A stretch of 64,000 bases of DNA from Achromobacter pestifer (lineage in GTDB: Bacteria > Pseudomonadota > Gammaproteobacteria > Burkholderiales > Burkholderiaceae_B). Both the position numbers and the translations under genes were made by a program. Location: the NCBI RefSeq assembly GCF_013267355.1, contig NZ_CP053985.1:4216001-4280000 (forward strand). Direction: 5' to 3'. The notes beneath the pieces were generated by a model. It was not told where the DNA came from, searched no databases, and worked only from the letters and a program-made list of their open reading frames with translations. Shown one piece after another: positions 9,356-22,356 of this stretch; within the stretch, counting starts at the first letter, position 1, and every line of letters begins with the position of its first letter.

Positions 9356-10242
9356 GCTTCGTCGGAGGGGCGGGTGGCTTGGGCCGGGGTGTTGCGCTTG
9401 ACGCGCAGCCAGATGGCGCGGCGCGCGTCGCCGCGGGCCACTTCCAGGCGCAGGCCGTCGAATTCGGCGGTGTCGCCGCGGCGCGGAATGCGGCCCAGCT
9501 GTCCGCCCATCCAGCCGCCGACGCTGTCGTACTCGTCGTCGGGCAACTGGCAACCGAACACTTCATTGAAGTGCGAGATGTCGGTGGCGGCCAGGACGCG
9601 CCACTGATTCTCGCCTTCGGGGAAGATGGAATCTTCCTCGGTTTCGTCGAATTCGTCCTCGATGTCGCCGACGATCTGTTCCAGCACGTCTTCCATCGTG
9701 ACCAGGCCGGAAATGCCGCCATGCTCATCGATGACGATGGCCTGGTGGTTGCGGCTGGCGCGGAACTCGTGCAGCAGCACGTTCAGGCGCTTGGATTCGG
9801 GGATGAACACGGCGGGCCGGACCAGCGAGCGCACTTCGATGCCGGGTTCCAGCATGCAGCGCAGCAGATCCTTGGCCAGCAGGATGCCGATGATGTTGTC
9901 GCGGTCGCCTTCGTAGACGGGGAAGCGCGAGTGCGCGGTCTCGATGACGGAGGCCACCAGGTAGGGGATGGGCTGCGTGACGTCCAGCAGGTCCATGCGC
10001 GAACGCGGGACCATGATGTCGCCCACGGTGCCTTCGGACACGGCGAGCGCGCCCTTGATCATCTTGTAGGATTCCGCGTCGAGCAACTGGCGTTCGTGCG
10101 CGGCTTCCAGAACGGCCTTGATGCCTTCGCGGTCCTCGGGCTGGCGGCGCACAAGGGAAAGCAGGCGGTCTAGAAGGGATTTGGTGGCGGGTTTGGCTGA
10201 GCGAGCAGGAGTCGCTTCGGGAGCAGGGTAAGGGTCAGACAT
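9352..10242 (-). CDS. corC: CorC/HlyC-type CBS-domain protein
   Basis: A 296-residue cytoplasmic protein of the magnesium/cobalt efflux accessory family. Two CBS motifs are readable ([11 protein letters not shown], about residue 65-75, and [16 protein letters not shown], about 185), followed by the C-terminal CorC/HlyC domain with [10 protein letters not shown]. There is no DUF21 membrane domain, which fits CorC rather than YfjD-type proteins. The ATG at MSDPYPAP was preferred over a TTG five codons earlier. It overlaps lnt by 4 bp and follows ybeY after about 158 bp. Confidence 0.93.
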   Translation of the reverse strand: MSDPYPAPEATPARSAKPATKSLLDRLLSLVRRQPEDREGIKAVLEAAHERQLLDAESYKMIKGALAVSEGTVGDIMVPRSRMDLLDVTQPIPYLVASVIETAHSRFPVYEGDRDNIIGILLAKDLLRCMLEPGIEVRSLVRPAVFIPESKRLNVLLHEFRASRNHQAIVIDEHGGISGLVTMEDVLEQIVGDIEDEFDETEEDSIFPEGENQWRVLAATDISHFNEVFGCQLPDDEYDSVGGWMGGQLGRIPRRGDTAEFDGLRLEVARGDARRAIWLRVKRNTPAQATRPSDEA

Positions 10243-10400
10243 CGTCCGGGAGGACAAGTTATGGAGGGGCCAGCATAACCGATACTGGCCTGCAAATTGT
10301 AACGGCGGCCCCCAAAATGAGGGGAACCGCCGCCATCTGCGCCTTGCTGTACGCCATTTTCCGGCAATTTCTCAGGGTTGACCCGAGGGCGCGCGCGGAT

Positions 10401-10863
10401 TCAGGCGGCCACGTAGGGGTCGGCGATGCGCATGGCGGCCAGCGTGGCGGTTTCCAGGGCTTCCATGCGCTTGGCGTCGCGCGCCTTGATGTGGTCGTAG
10501 CCCAGCGCGTGCAGCACCCCGTGGATGGTGAGGTGGGCGGCGTGGTCCAGCAGCGCCTTGCGCTGTTCGCGGGCCTCGCGCACCAGCACCGGCACGCACA
10601 TGACGATGTCGCCGCGCGCCACGCCCAGCGGATCCACGCCGTACTCGAAGGTCAGCACATTGGTGGCGTAGTCGCGGCCGCGGAAGTCGCGGTTCAGGCG
10701 CCGGCCTTCGGCCGCGCCGACCAGGCGCAGGCTGAGTTCCGCGGCAGAGAACGCCACCAGGCCGTCCTCGGCGGCACCCGCCAGCGCGCGCTCGGCCCAG
10801 CGGCGCAGGCGCCAGCGGGGCAGGCGGGCTTCCTCGACGCCGTACTGCACGGACAGGGACAGT

Positions 10864-10874
<11 letters not shown>
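10401..10874 (-). CDS. ybeY: Endoribonuclease YbeY (16S rRNA maturation)
   Basis: A zinc-dependent RNase involved in 16S rRNA 3'-end maturation and 70S quality control. At 157 residues it has the usual length. The HGxxHxxGYDH metal-binding motif is present as [11 protein letters not shown] (H118, H122, H128), preceded by the TNVLTFEYG segment. Its ATG lies within the 3' end of phoH (11-bp overlap), so expression is coupled to it. Confidence 0.96.
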
Positions 10875-11885
<1,011 letters not shown>

Positions 11886-11889
<4 letters not shown>

Positions 11890-13319
11890 TCGGCCTCTTG
11901 GGAAACACGGTCCACGTCGGCGACCCGGGCGCGCAGCGAATTGGTGTGCGCTTCGGTGATGATGACGTCGACCATTTGTCCGATGAGCCGCGCGGGCGCG
12001 GCGAAGTTCACGATACGGTTGTTCTCGGTGCGGCCCATCAGTTCGTTCGGGTCGCGGCGCGAGGGGCCTTCCACCAGCAGGCGCTGGCGGGTGCCGACCA
12101 TGTTGCGGGCGATCGTGGCCGCCTGCTCGTTGATCAGCGCCTGCAGGCGTTGCAGGCGGCGCAGCTTCACGTCCTGCGGCGTGTCGTCGTGCAGGTCGGC
12201 GGCGGGCGTGCCCGGACGGCGCGAATACACGAACGAGAACGAGGTATCGAAGCCGACGTCCTCGATCAGCTTCATGGTCTTTTCGAAGTCTTCCTCGGTT
12301 TCGCCGGGGAAACCGACGATGAAGTCCGAGGACAGCGTCAGGTCGGGGCGGGCAGCGCGCAGGCGGCGCACCACCGACTTGAATTCCAGGGTGGTGTAGC
12401 CGCGCTTCATGCCGGCCAGCACGCGGTCGCTGCCGGCCTGCACCGGCAGGTGCAGGAAGGAGACCAGCTTGGGCAGGCGGGCGTAGGCGTCCACCATGCG
12501 CTGGGTCATTTCCTTGGGGTGCGAGGTGGTGTAGCGGATGCGCTCGATGCCCGGGATTTCGTGCACGTATTCCAGCAGCATGGCGAAGTCGGCGATCTCG
12601 TCGCTGTCCGTCATGCGGCCGCGGTAGGCGTTGACGTTCTGGCCCAGCAGCGTCACTTCCTTCACGCCCTGGTCGGCCAGGTCGGCCACTTCGATCAGCA
12701 CGTCGTCGAAGGGGCGCGAGACTTCCTCGCCGCGCGTGTAGGGCACGACGCAGAAGCTGCAATACTTGCTACAGCCTTCCATGATGGAGACGAACGCCGT
12801 GGCGCCGTCCACGCGGGGCGGCGGCATGTTGTCGAACTTTTCGATCTCGGGGAAGCTGATGTCCACCTGCGAACGGCCTTCGTCGCGGCGGCGCTTGATC
12901 AGGTCTGGCAGGCGGTGCAGCGTCTGCGGGCCGAACACCACGTCCACGTAGGGCGCGCGCTTGACGATGGCCTCGCCTTCCTGGCTGGCCACGCAGCCGC
13001 CCACGCCGATCACCAGGTTGGGATTGGTCTTCTTCAGGTGCTGCACGCGGCCCAGGTCCGAGAAGACTTTTTCCTGCGCCTTCTCGCGCACCGAACAGGT
13101 GTTGAACAGGATGACGTCGGCGTCTTCCGGGTTGTCGGTCAGCTCCAGGCCCTGGTCGCCGCGCAGCACGTCGGCCATCTTGTCCGAGTCGTACTCGTTC
13201 ATCTGGCAGCCGAAGGTGCGGATGTAGAGCTTGCGGGGGGAGCCGGCGTCGGCGGCGGGGAGGGCGGCGCTGGCGCCGTCGTGCGCGGCGTCGGCGCGCT
13301 TGAGGGTGGTTTCTTGCAT
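11886..13319 (-). CDS. miaB: tRNA-2-methylthio-N6-dimethylallyladenosine synthase
   Basis: Radical-SAM methylthiotransferase that modifies adenosine 37 of tRNAs reading UNN codons. It has three domains: the UPF0004 domain with its three cysteines ([31 protein letters not shown]), the radical-SAM core with CSKYCSFC, and a C-terminal TRAM domain near [12 protein letters not shown]. The 477-residue length fits the family. It is the first gene of the five-gene operon; the 169-bp gap to the divergent PAP2 gene must hold its promoter. Confidence 0.97.
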
Positions 13320-13400
13320 GATGGTCGCCGTGACGGGTGTAGATCCCGGGGGCAGAAAGGTAGGAAACCGGGGATTTTAACCCTTGCCCGAATTTGCTTC

Positions 13401-13429
13401 TTGGTCTGGCGCGTCCAGGCCGTTACGAT
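13401..13429 (+). promoter_or_regulatory. Putative sigma-70 promoter of the PAP2 gene
   Basis: TTGGTC and TACGAT are separated by 17 bp, giving a start about 50 bases ahead of the PAP2-family ATG. It is the best match on the plus strand in the miaB/PAP2 divergent gap. Prediction by eye only. Confidence 0.45.
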
Positions 13430-13488
13430 AGCGTGCTGGGCCGATTTTGGAGCCCAGGAACATTTCTCATTTCCCTGCAGCGGTACCG

Positions 13489-14253
13489 ATGAACACCAAT
13501 CCCCTGACGCCTTCGGCGGCCGCTCCCGTGACTGACGCCGCGGCGGACCAGTCCGATTCCGCGCAGTTCCGCAACCCGTTTTCCGCGCTGACCTGGGTGC
13601 TGCTGGGCTGCGCCCTGGCGCTGGCCGCCGGCGCCTGCGCGCTGTGGGTGGACCTGCCGCTGGCCGTGTGGATCAAGCAGTCGGTCTCCGAGGGCGTGAA
13701 CGAATCCTTCGAATGGATCGGCGAACTCGGCGAAAGCGGCCCCTATATCGGCGTGGCGCTGGCCTTCTACGTGATCGGCCTGGTCGGCCTGGCGCGCGGC
13801 TGGCGCAATCCGGTACGCATGAGCTACGCCAGCATGGCGCGCGGCAGCCTGCTGATGCTGTCGACCCTGGCGGTGGGCGGCCTGGTGGTGCTGGTGCTCA
13901 AGCGTTCGGTGGCACGGGCGCGTCCCGAGCTGTTCTTCGAGAAGGGTATCTACGGGCTGGGCGAGTCGTTTTCGCGCGTGCAGCTCTACAACTCCTTCCC
14001 GTCCAGCCACACCTATGCGGCTTTTGCCGTGGCGGTGACGCTCGGCATCCTGGCGCCGCGCTGGCGCTGGGTCTTCCTGCTGCTGGCCGCGCTGGTGGCC
14101 ATGAGCCGGCTGGTCAACCTGGACCATTATCTGTCCGACGTGATGACGGCCGCGGGCATCGCGGTGCTGGTCGGGCATGTGCTGGCGCCCCGCGTGCTGG
14201 GCGCCAGATACCAATGGCCCTTGCGCGCGCCGTGGCGCTGGTGGAAAAAGTAA
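13489..14253 (+). CDS. PAP2-family phosphatase (membrane)
   Basis: A 254-residue membrane phosphatase. The three-part acid phosphatase signature is present: KRSVARARP, then SFPSSH, then SRLVNLDHYLSD, separated by hydrophobic helices. These residues form the active site of type 2 phosphatidic acid phosphatases and undecaprenyl-pyrophosphate phosphatases. The ATG at MNTNPLTPS was chosen; an upstream TTG would add an unlikely leader. The N-terminal 30 residues are polar and probably cytoplasmic. Substrate (lipid phosphate or lipid A/undecaprenyl pyrophosphate) is not resolved. Confidence 0.9.
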   Translation: MNTNPLTPSAAAPVTDAAADQSDSAQFRNPFSALTWVLLGCALALAAGACALWVDLPLAVWIKQSVSEGVNESFEWIGELGESGPYIGVALAFYVIGLVGLARGWRNPVRMSYASMARGSLLMLSTLAVGGLVVLVLKRSVARARPELFFEKGIYGLGESFSRVQLYNSFPSSHTYAAFAVAVTLGILAPRWRWVFLLLAALVAMSRLVNLDHYLSDVMTAAGIAVLVGHVLAPRVLGARYQWPLRAPWRWWKK

Positions 14254-14280
14254 GGTTTGCTGTTGCTGGCGTTGGCTTGT

Positions 14281-14469
14281 GCTTCGTAGGTAGCCCGTCG
14301 GCGCGGACGGCTGGGTGGCGAGCAACCTTGATGCGCCCGACGGAATCCGAAGGCAGCCGCCGCAGGCGGCCACGAGGATGAGGACGGGGTAGTCCGGAGC
14401 GAAGGCTCCGGACCGCAATCGTGGGCGCTCGCCACCCAGCCGTCCGCGACGACGTGCGGCCTACGAAGC
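14281..14469. repeat. Nested palindromic intergenic element
   Basis: The gap between the PAP2 gene and the AlaX-type gene (14254-14563) contains a 189-bp inverted-repeat structure. The outer arms GCTTCGTAGG (14281-14290) and CCTACGAAGC (14460-14469) are perfect. A second perfect 22-bp pair lies just inside (14302-14323 with 14427-14448), and the 11 bp between them are partly complementary. Two smaller hairpins sit in the centre: GCCGCC/GGCGGC (14356-14370) and GTCCGGAG/CTCCGGAC (14392-14413). It resembles a MITE-like or REP-type element. No target-site duplication was found. Another hairpin (14533-14551) follows before the AlaX stop. Confidence 0.75.
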
Positions 14470-14563
14470 GACACGGCCTTTGCCTGCAAACCCGCAATCC
14501 ACGAAGAAGCAAAAATAAGCCACTGTCCAGGAAGCCGGCCAGGGGCCGGCTCCAGGCTACGCC

Positions 14564-15274
14564 TTACGCGAAGTTCACCACCACGCGCCGGTTGGTGCGG
14601 CTCTTTTTCTCGATCTTCGTAACGATTACCGCGCCGATCTCGCCCGTGTTGGCCACGTGCGTGCCGCCACAGGGCTGGCGGTCCACGCCGGGGATCTCGA
14701 CGATGCGTATGCTGGCGGTGCCTGCCGGAGGCGCTGCTCCCACGGTGCGCACCAGGTCGGGTTCGGCCGCCAGTTCCTCGGGCGTGATGCAGTTGATGCT
14801 GACGCCGGTGCGGGCGTCGATCAGGGCGTTCAGGCGTTCGGTCAGGTCGGCCTTGTCCAGCGTGGATTCGGGCAGGTCGAAGTCGACGCGCGCGGAGTCG
14901 GGCGAAATGCTGCAGCCGGTCACGGGCGCGGGCACCAACGCGCCCAGCAGATGCAGACAGGTATGCAGGCGCATGAGGCGATGGCGCCGCGGCCAGTCGA
15001 TGGCCACCGAAACGCGCTCGCCCAGCTGCGGCACGATATCCCCTTCCAGCACGTGCAGGATGCGCTTGCGGTCCTCGGCGTAGACGGTGTCGGTCAGCGC
15101 CAGCGCGCGGCCGTCCGCCAGCGTCAGCGTGCCGCTGTCGCCCGCCTGGCCGCCGCTGCGCGCGTAGCAGACGGTCTCGTCCAGTTCGACGCCTTCGGGG
15201 CCGACTGCGATCACCGTGGCGTCGCACCGGTCCAGATAAGGGTCTTCGTCGAAACGCTTGCGAGTGGAAGGCAT
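14564..15274 (-). CDS. AlaX-type alanyl-tRNA editing protein
   Basis: A 236-residue free-standing editing domain related to the C-terminal part of alanyl-tRNA synthetase. It hydrolyses mischarged Ser- or Gly-tRNA(Ala). The zinc-binding HxxxH is at H104/H108 (RLHTCLHLL), and the matching CxxxH is at C202/H206 (PCGGTHV). The GG-Q segment SGGQAGDSG near residue 40 is also family-typical. The start MPSTRKRF was taken as ATG. It follows a VOC-family gene on the same strand after 44 bp, probably one transcript. Confidence 0.9.
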   Translation of the reverse strand: MPSTRKRFDEDPYLDRCDATVIAVGPEGVELDETVCYARSGGQAGDSGTLTLADGRALALTDTVYAEDRKRILHVLEGDIVPQLGERVSVAIDWPRRHRLMRLHTCLHLLGALVPAPVTGCSISPDSARVDFDLPESTLDKADLTERLNALIDARTGVSINCITPEELAAEPDLVRTVGAAPPAGTASIRIVEIPGVDRQPCGGTHVANTGEIGAVIVTKIEKKSRTNRRVVVNFA

Positions 15275-15318
15275 GTACAGGTCTCCGGATGTTCTGGGTA
15301 TTTTGATGAGGGGCGGAC

Positions 15319-15996
15319 TCAGGCCAGGATCTTCACGCCATCGGCCGTTTCTATCTGTGCGCTCAGGCGCGGCGGACCATCGGCCTGGTCGACCTGGATC
15401 AGATGGTCGGCGCCCAGCCAGGCCAAGCCCTGGCGCAGCAGCCCCGCCTGGGGATGGCTGCCGGACAATTGCTTGAGGACGAGGTCCTGGCGCGGCAGGC
15501 TGACGCCGGGAAAATCCGCCACGTCCCACTGGATCAGCGTGGGCAGCAGGCCGTCGCCGGCGGCATGGCCGGCCTCGCGCCAGGCGGGCAGGCTGCCGTC
15601 GTCCGGCACCGTCAGCCGCCAGCGCAATTGCCCGCGTTCCATGGGAATGGCGGGAGGAATGCGCATGGGATGCTCGGCCTGCATGCGGGTCAGGTCCAGC
15701 GGCGCTTCGACCCGCGCGGCCCAATGCGCGAGGTAGGGGCCTTGCGCGAGCCGGGCGCGGACCGCGCCCTGATCCAGTCCGAACCAGCGCGGCCGCGAGG
15801 GCGCGGGAGCCTGCGGATCGATGGCGATGACTTCCAGGTAGATGCCGTGGGCCATGCCCAGTACCCGGTTGTGGGTGCCCATGCGGGGATGCGCGCCGCC
15901 GCCCGAGGGCGCGATGCCCAGCAGGCCGGCGACATATTCGGTGCCGCTGTCCAGGTCTGCGGCGGCGATGACGAGGTGATCGATGACGAGTTTCAT
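15319..15996 (-). CDS. VOC-superfamily (glyoxalase-like) protein
   Basis: A 225-residue protein beginning MKLVIDHLVIAAADLDSG, the first strand of a glyoxalase-like VOC domain with its metal-site histidine. GTHNRVLGMAHGIYLEVIAI continues the fold. Layout matches the Glyoxalase_3-type proteins of unknown substrate. Gene spacing suggests co-transcription with the downstream tRNA-editing gene, which need not imply shared function. Confidence 0.8.
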   Translation of the reverse strand: MKLVIDHLVIAAADLDSGTEYVAGLLGIAPSGGGAHPRMGTHNRVLGMAHGIYLEVIAIDPQAPAPSRPRWFGLDQGAVRARLAQGPYLAHWAARVEAPLDLTRMQAEHPMRIPPAIPMERGQLRWRLTVPDDGSLPAWREAGHAAGDGLLPTLIQWDVADFPGVSLPRQDLVLKQLSGSHPQAGLLRQGLAWLGADHLIQVDQADGPPRLSAQIETADGVKILA

Positions 15997-16130
15997 GGTG
16001 CGGCTATGGTAGCGAATCCGCGACGATCCGTATCCGTACACTGTGACGGCGGCCTGCGGTACAGTGCTCGCGCCCGGCCGTGCGCGCCGGCGCATCGGCC
16101 CAACAGGCCCTGGCAGCGGACATCGACTAT

Positions 16131-16478
16131 ATGGTTTTCTATCTTTTCGCAGCGCTGTTCGCAGTCAGTCTGCTGGTTGCGCTGGCGGCCAGCGCGGTGT
16201 GTTGGCTGCGTTTCGGTCTGAAGGCCAACGGAACCCGGCTTTGGCTTTTCGTCATGGGGTGCGTACTGTTTTCATACCTGATCGGCCTGGCGCTTATCAG
16301 TCATGACCCGTACTTCGATGACAACGGGGTGCCGGAATTCATTCCGTGGCGTTTCCGCTGGGGCTGGGCCTGGATCTACGCGGGCTTGCTCCAGTTCGCC
16401 GTCATACCCTGCGGGTTCGGCTTGCGGGCGGGGCTGAGGTTCCTGGGCAGGCGGAAGCCGGCAGGCGCCGCGGAATAA
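16131..16478 (+). CDS. Small membrane protein of unknown function
   Basis: A 115-residue protein with three or four hydrophobic stretches (start MVFYLFAALFAVSLLVA, then LWLFVMGCVLFSYLIGLAL, then AGLLQFAVIPCGFGL). I do not recognise a family. The ATG at MVFYLF has no clear RBS; a GTG 17 codons earlier would add a polar extension. Codon use and GC are like its neighbours. It converges on secF across a shared terminator. Confidence 0.6.
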   Translation: MVFYLFAALFAVSLLVALAASAVCWLRFGLKANGTRLWLFVMGCVLFSYLIGLALISHDPYFDDNGVPEFIPWRFRWGWAWIYAGLLQFAVIPCGFGLRAGLRFLGRRKPAGAAE

Positions 16479-16509
16479 AAAAACCCGCCGCAATGCGGCG
16501 GGTCTTGTC
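16477..16509. terminator. Bidirectional terminator between the small membrane protein gene and secF
   Basis: A perfect 9-bp stem ACCCGCCGC / GCGGCGGGT with a 3-nt loop sits between the convergent genes. Seven As precede it, giving a strong U-run for the secF transcript; the plus-strand side has a shorter T-rich tail. Confidence 0.85.
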
Positions 16510-16522
16510 AGCGTGGATACGA

Positions 16523-17458
16523 TCAGGCGGCTTCGCCTTCCTCGCCTTCCTTCTTGACCGGCTTGACCAGGTCTTCGCGCTTGACGCCCAGCCACATGGC
16601 CAGGGCCGCGGCCACGAACACCGACGAGTAGATGCCGAACCAGATGCCGATGGTCAGGGCCATGGCGAAGTAGTGCAGGGTGGGGCCGCCGAAGAACAGC
16701 ATGGCCAGCACCATCATTTGGGTGGAACCGTGGGTGATGATGGTCCGCGAGATGGTCTGCGTGATGGCGCTGTTGATGACTTCGTGCACGTCCGCCTTGC
16801 GGTACTTGCGGAAGTTCTCGCGGATCCGGTCCATGATGACCACGGATTCGTTCACGGAGTAGCCCAGCACCGCCAGTACGCCCGCCAGCACCGACAGCGA
16901 GAATTCCCACTGGAAGAAGGCGAAGAAGCCCAGGATGATCACCACGTCGTGCAGGTTGGCGATCACGCCGGCCACGGCGAACTTCCATTCGAAGCGGAAG
17001 CCCAGGTAGACCATGATGCCGATGACCACGACCAGCAGGGCCATCAGGCCGTTGTGCAGCAGTTCCTGGCCCACCTGCGGGCCGACGAATTCGACGCGGC
17101 GCAGCTCGACGCCGGAATCGGCGGTCTTCAGCGCGGCCATGACGGTTTCGCTCTGGGTGGCCGAGGTTTGGCCTTCCTGCAGCGGCAGGCGGATCATGAC
17201 GTCGTGCGAGGTGCCGAAGTTCTGCACCTGGAAGTCGGTGTAGCCCAGCTTGGAGACCACGCCGCGCACGTTTTCAAGCTGCGCCGTCTGGGCGTAGTTG
17301 ACTTCCATGACCGTGCCGCCGGTGAATTCGATCGACAGGTGGAAGCCGCGCGTGAGGATGAAGAAAACAGCCGCCAGGAAAGTGACGAGACTGATGATGT
17401 TCAGCACCAGCGCGTGGCGCATGAACGGGATGGTGCGGTGAATACGGAAAAATTCCAT
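16523..17458 (-). CDS. secF: Protein translocase subunit SecF
   Basis: Inner-membrane partner of SecD that uses the proton motive force to help pull preproteins through SecYEG. The 311 residues begin with one helix, then a periplasmic segment containing SIEFTGGTVMEV, and end in five clustered helices with the conserved LGYSVNESVVIMDRIRENF region. It follows secD after 53 bp and ends at a strong terminator, closing the queA-tgt-yajC-secD-secF cluster. Confidence 0.97.
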   Translation of the reverse strand: MEFFRIHRTIPFMRHALVLNIISLVTFLAAVFFILTRGFHLSIEFTGGTVMEVNYAQTAQLENVRGVVSKLGYTDFQVQNFGTSHDVMIRLPLQEGQTSATQSETVMAALKTADSGVELRRVEFVGPQVGQELLHNGLMALLVVVIGIMVYLGFRFEWKFAVAGVIANLHDVVIILGFFAFFQWEFSLSVLAGVLAVLGYSVNESVVIMDRIRENFRKYRKADVHEVINSAITQTISRTIITHGSTQMMVLAMLFFGGPTLHYFAMALTIGIWFGIYSSVFVAAALAMWLGVKREDLVKPVKKEGEEGEAA

Positions 17459-17511
17459 TTTTCGCCTTCGGCTTTATCTGTGGCGGGCGGCCGGGCCGCC
17501 CGCGCTCATGT

Positions 17512-19392
17512 TCAGTTGGTCTTCGGTTTCCAGACTTCACCGATGGAGATGGTCGTGAGCTTCTTCTTGCGGCCATACCAGAGGTTGGCCAGCGCGCGCA
17601 CGCCCACCACCGACGTGAACATCGAGGTCAGGATGCCCAGCACGTGCACCACGGCGAAGCCCCGGATCGGACCCGAGCCGAAGGCCAGCAGCGCCAGGCC
17701 CACGATCAGCGTGGTCAGGTTCGAGTCGAGAATGGTGCCCCAGGCGCGTTCGAAGCCGTGATGGATGGCCTGCTGCGGCGTGGCGCCGGCGCGTAATTCT
17801 TCTCGTATCCGCTCGTTGATCAGCACGTTCGAGTCGATGGCCATGCCCAGTGTCAGCGCAATGGCCGCGATGCCCGGCAGGGTCAGCGTGGCCTGCAGCA
17901 TGGACAGCAGCGCCAGCAGCAGCAGCACGTTCATGGTCAGGCCGATGGTGGAGAACACGCCGAACAGGTGGTAGTACAGGATGATGAAGACGGCGATGGC
18001 CAGGAAGCCGTACAGCGTCGAGTAGAAGCCCTTGGCGATGTTGTCCGCGCCCAGGCTCGGGCCGATGGTGCGTTCTTCGATGATGGACATGGGCGCAGCC
18101 AGGGCGCCAGCGCGCAGCAGCAGCGCGGTGTCGGCGGCTTCCTCGGAGCTCATGCTGCCCGAGATCTGCACCTGGCCGCCGCCGATTTCGCCGCGGATGA
18201 CCGGGGCCGTGACCACTTCGCCCTTGCCGTTTTCAAACAGCAGGATGGCCATGCGCTTGCCGATGTTGTCGCGGGTGACGTCGCGGAAGATGCGGGCGCC
18301 CTTGGAGTCCAGCGTCAGATGGACGGCGGCCTGCTGGGTCTGCGAGTCGCGGCCGGGCTGGGCGTCCTGCAGGTTTTCGCCGGTCAGGATGACCTGGCGG
18401 CGCACCAGGATGGGACGGCCGTCGCGGTCGTTGTAGCGTTCGAGGCCGAAGGGCACGCTGCCGCCCAGCAGCGCGGCTTGCGCGGTGGGGGAGTCGTCGA
18501 CCATGCGGATTTCCAGCGTGGCGGTGCGGCCCAGCAGTTCCTTGGCCTTGGCCACGTCCTGCACGCCGGGCAACTGGACCACGATGCGGTCGGCGCCTTG
18601 CTGCTGGATGACCGGTTCGGCCACGCCCAGTTCGTTGATCCGGTTGTGCAGCGTGTTGATGTTCTGCTTGAGCGCGGAATCCTGCACGCGGGTGACGGCG
18701 GCCGGGTTCAGCGCAGCCATCAGCAACGGCTTGCCGTTTTCCATGCGCTCGGTGAACTCCAGGTCGGGCAGGCGGCTGCGCAGGGTGGAAATGGCGCGGT
18801 CGCGGTCGTCGGTGTCGGCGAAGGTGGCGGCAACGGCCATGCCCGAGCGTTCGACGCCGGCCACGTTGACCTTCTGGTCGCGCAGCACCGAGCGCACGTC
18901 GGCGGCCAGCGAGTCATAGCGGGCGGTCAGGGCGCCCTGCATGTCCACTTGCAGCAGGAAGTGCACGCCGCCGCGCAGGTCCAGGCCCAGGTACATGGGT
19001 TTGGGCGCGAACCAGCCCAGCGAGCGCATCCAGGGGGGCGAGGCGGGCAGCAGGTTCAGCGCGACCGTGTAGTGAGGGTCGCCGGCGACGGTGTTGAGGG
19101 ATTTGTCGATCAGGTCGCGCGCCTGCAGTTGCAGGTCGGTCGACGTGAAGCGGGCGCGCACGGTGCCGAGCGTGCCGTTCTGTTCGTAATAGACCCCTTC
19201 ATTGGGGATCTTGGCATCGGTCAGGATCTGATCGACCCGGTTCAGCATGGCGGGATCGACCTTGATCGTGGCCTTGGCGCTGGAAACCTGGACGGCCGGG
19301 GACTCGCCGTAGAAATTGGGAAGCGTGTACAGCAGGCCGATGATGACCGCGACCAGGACCGTAATGTACTTCCAAAGGGGATAGCGGTTCAT
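17512..19392 (-). CDS. secD: Protein translocase subunit SecD
   Basis: A 626-residue RND-like membrane protein. One N-terminal helix (residues 8-25) is followed by a large periplasmic region including LGLDLRGGVHFLLQVDM, then a six-helix C-terminal half with GMAIDSNVLINERIREEL. With SecF and YajC it assists late steps of Sec translocation. Gene order and 53-bp spacing to secF are standard. Confidence 0.97.
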   Translation of the reverse strand: MNRYPLWKYITVLVAVIIGLLYTLPNFYGESPAVQVSSAKATIKVDPAMLNRVDQILTDAKIPNEGVYYEQNGTLGTVRARFTSTDLQLQARDLIDKSLNTVAGDPHYTVALNLLPASPPWMRSLGWFAPKPMYLGLDLRGGVHFLLQVDMQGALTARYDSLAADVRSVLRDQKVNVAGVERSGMAVAATFADTDDRDRAISTLRSRLPDLEFTERMENGKPLLMAALNPAAVTRVQDSALKQNINTLHNRINELGVAEPVIQQQGADRIVVQLPGVQDVAKAKELLGRTATLEIRMVDDSPTAQAALLGGSVPFGLERYNDRDGRPILVRRQVILTGENLQDAQPGRDSQTQQAAVHLTLDSKGARIFRDVTRDNIGKRMAILLFENGKGEVVTAPVIRGEIGGGQVQISGSMSSEEAADTALLLRAGALAAPMSIIEERTIGPSLGADNIAKGFYSTLYGFLAIAVFIILYYHLFGVFSTIGLTMNVLLLLALLSMLQATLTLPGIAAIALTLGMAIDSNVLINERIREELRAGATPQQAIHHGFERAWGTILDSNLTTLIVGLALLAFGSGPIRGFAVVHVLGILTSMFTSVVGVRALANLWYGRKKKLTTISIGEVWKPKTN

Positions 19393-19502
19393 TGCCGGCT
19401 ACTTCATGTAAAAGTGATGAAAGGGCCGCCCGGGCGGCGAGCGCGGCGGGCGGCGGCAGGGCCATCAAGCAACAAGAGCCCGATGGGGCTCCTGTGGGAC
19501 GC

Positions 19503-19844
19503 TTACAGGGCCTTGATGGTTCCCTTGGGCAGCACGGTCGAGACCGAGGACTTCTGCATGATCACTTCGACGGGCTTGTCGGCCAGTTCGGAGACTTCGA
19601 CGGTAACGTAGCTGTCGTTGACCTTGGTGACCTTGCCCAGCATGCCGCCGGAGGTGACCACTTCGTCGCCCTTGGCCAGGGCGGCGATCAGATTACGGTG
19701 TTCCTTCTGGCGCTTCATCTGGGGACGGATCATCAGGAAGTAGAGGATCACGAACATCAGGATGATGGGCAGCATGCCCATCAGCGCGTTGCCCTCAGGG
19801 GCGGCCTGGGCCACGACGAGGCTGGCGGTATCGATAACGGACAT
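19503..19844 (-). CDS. yajC: Preprotein translocase subunit YajC
   Basis: A 113-residue single-span membrane protein. One helix (about residues 22-40, ending YFLMIRPQMKRQKEH) is followed by a small cytoplasmic domain with LAKGDEVVTSGGMLGKV, the family hallmark. An AGGAG RBS precedes the ATG. It accompanies SecDF and sits directly upstream of secD. Confidence 0.96.
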   Translation of the reverse strand: MSVIDTASLVVAQAAPEGNALMGMLPIILMFVILYFLMIRPQMKRQKEHRNLIAALAKGDEVVTSGGMLGKVTKVNDSYVTVEVSELADKPVEVIMQKSSVSTVLPKGTIKAL

Positions 19845-20030
19845 TGAATTCTCCTGCGGTTAGTCTGTTTGGGTGTTTATGTCTGTGTTTTTATGCGCCC
19901 ATCCCCGCGCGAGCCATGGATAGGGCAAGCCGACTATTGTATATAGGTTCTGCGGCCCCACGGTACGCCCGCAGCGCGGGCGGACTGTCCGGCAGGGGCT
20001 GTTGTGCATGGGTTGCCGATTTTTGAAATT

Positions 20031-22222
<2,192 letters not shown>

Positions 22223-22356
22223 GCGGCTATCCGTCCGGCAAGGGCGGCAAAAAGAGGGCGAAAACGGGCCAGGCGGGCCCGGGGCAACCCTGTATTGTAA
22301 AGCGGCCGCAAGATCGGGGCGGCCGGCCCGGGGACGGATGGCCGTCCCGGCTGCAT

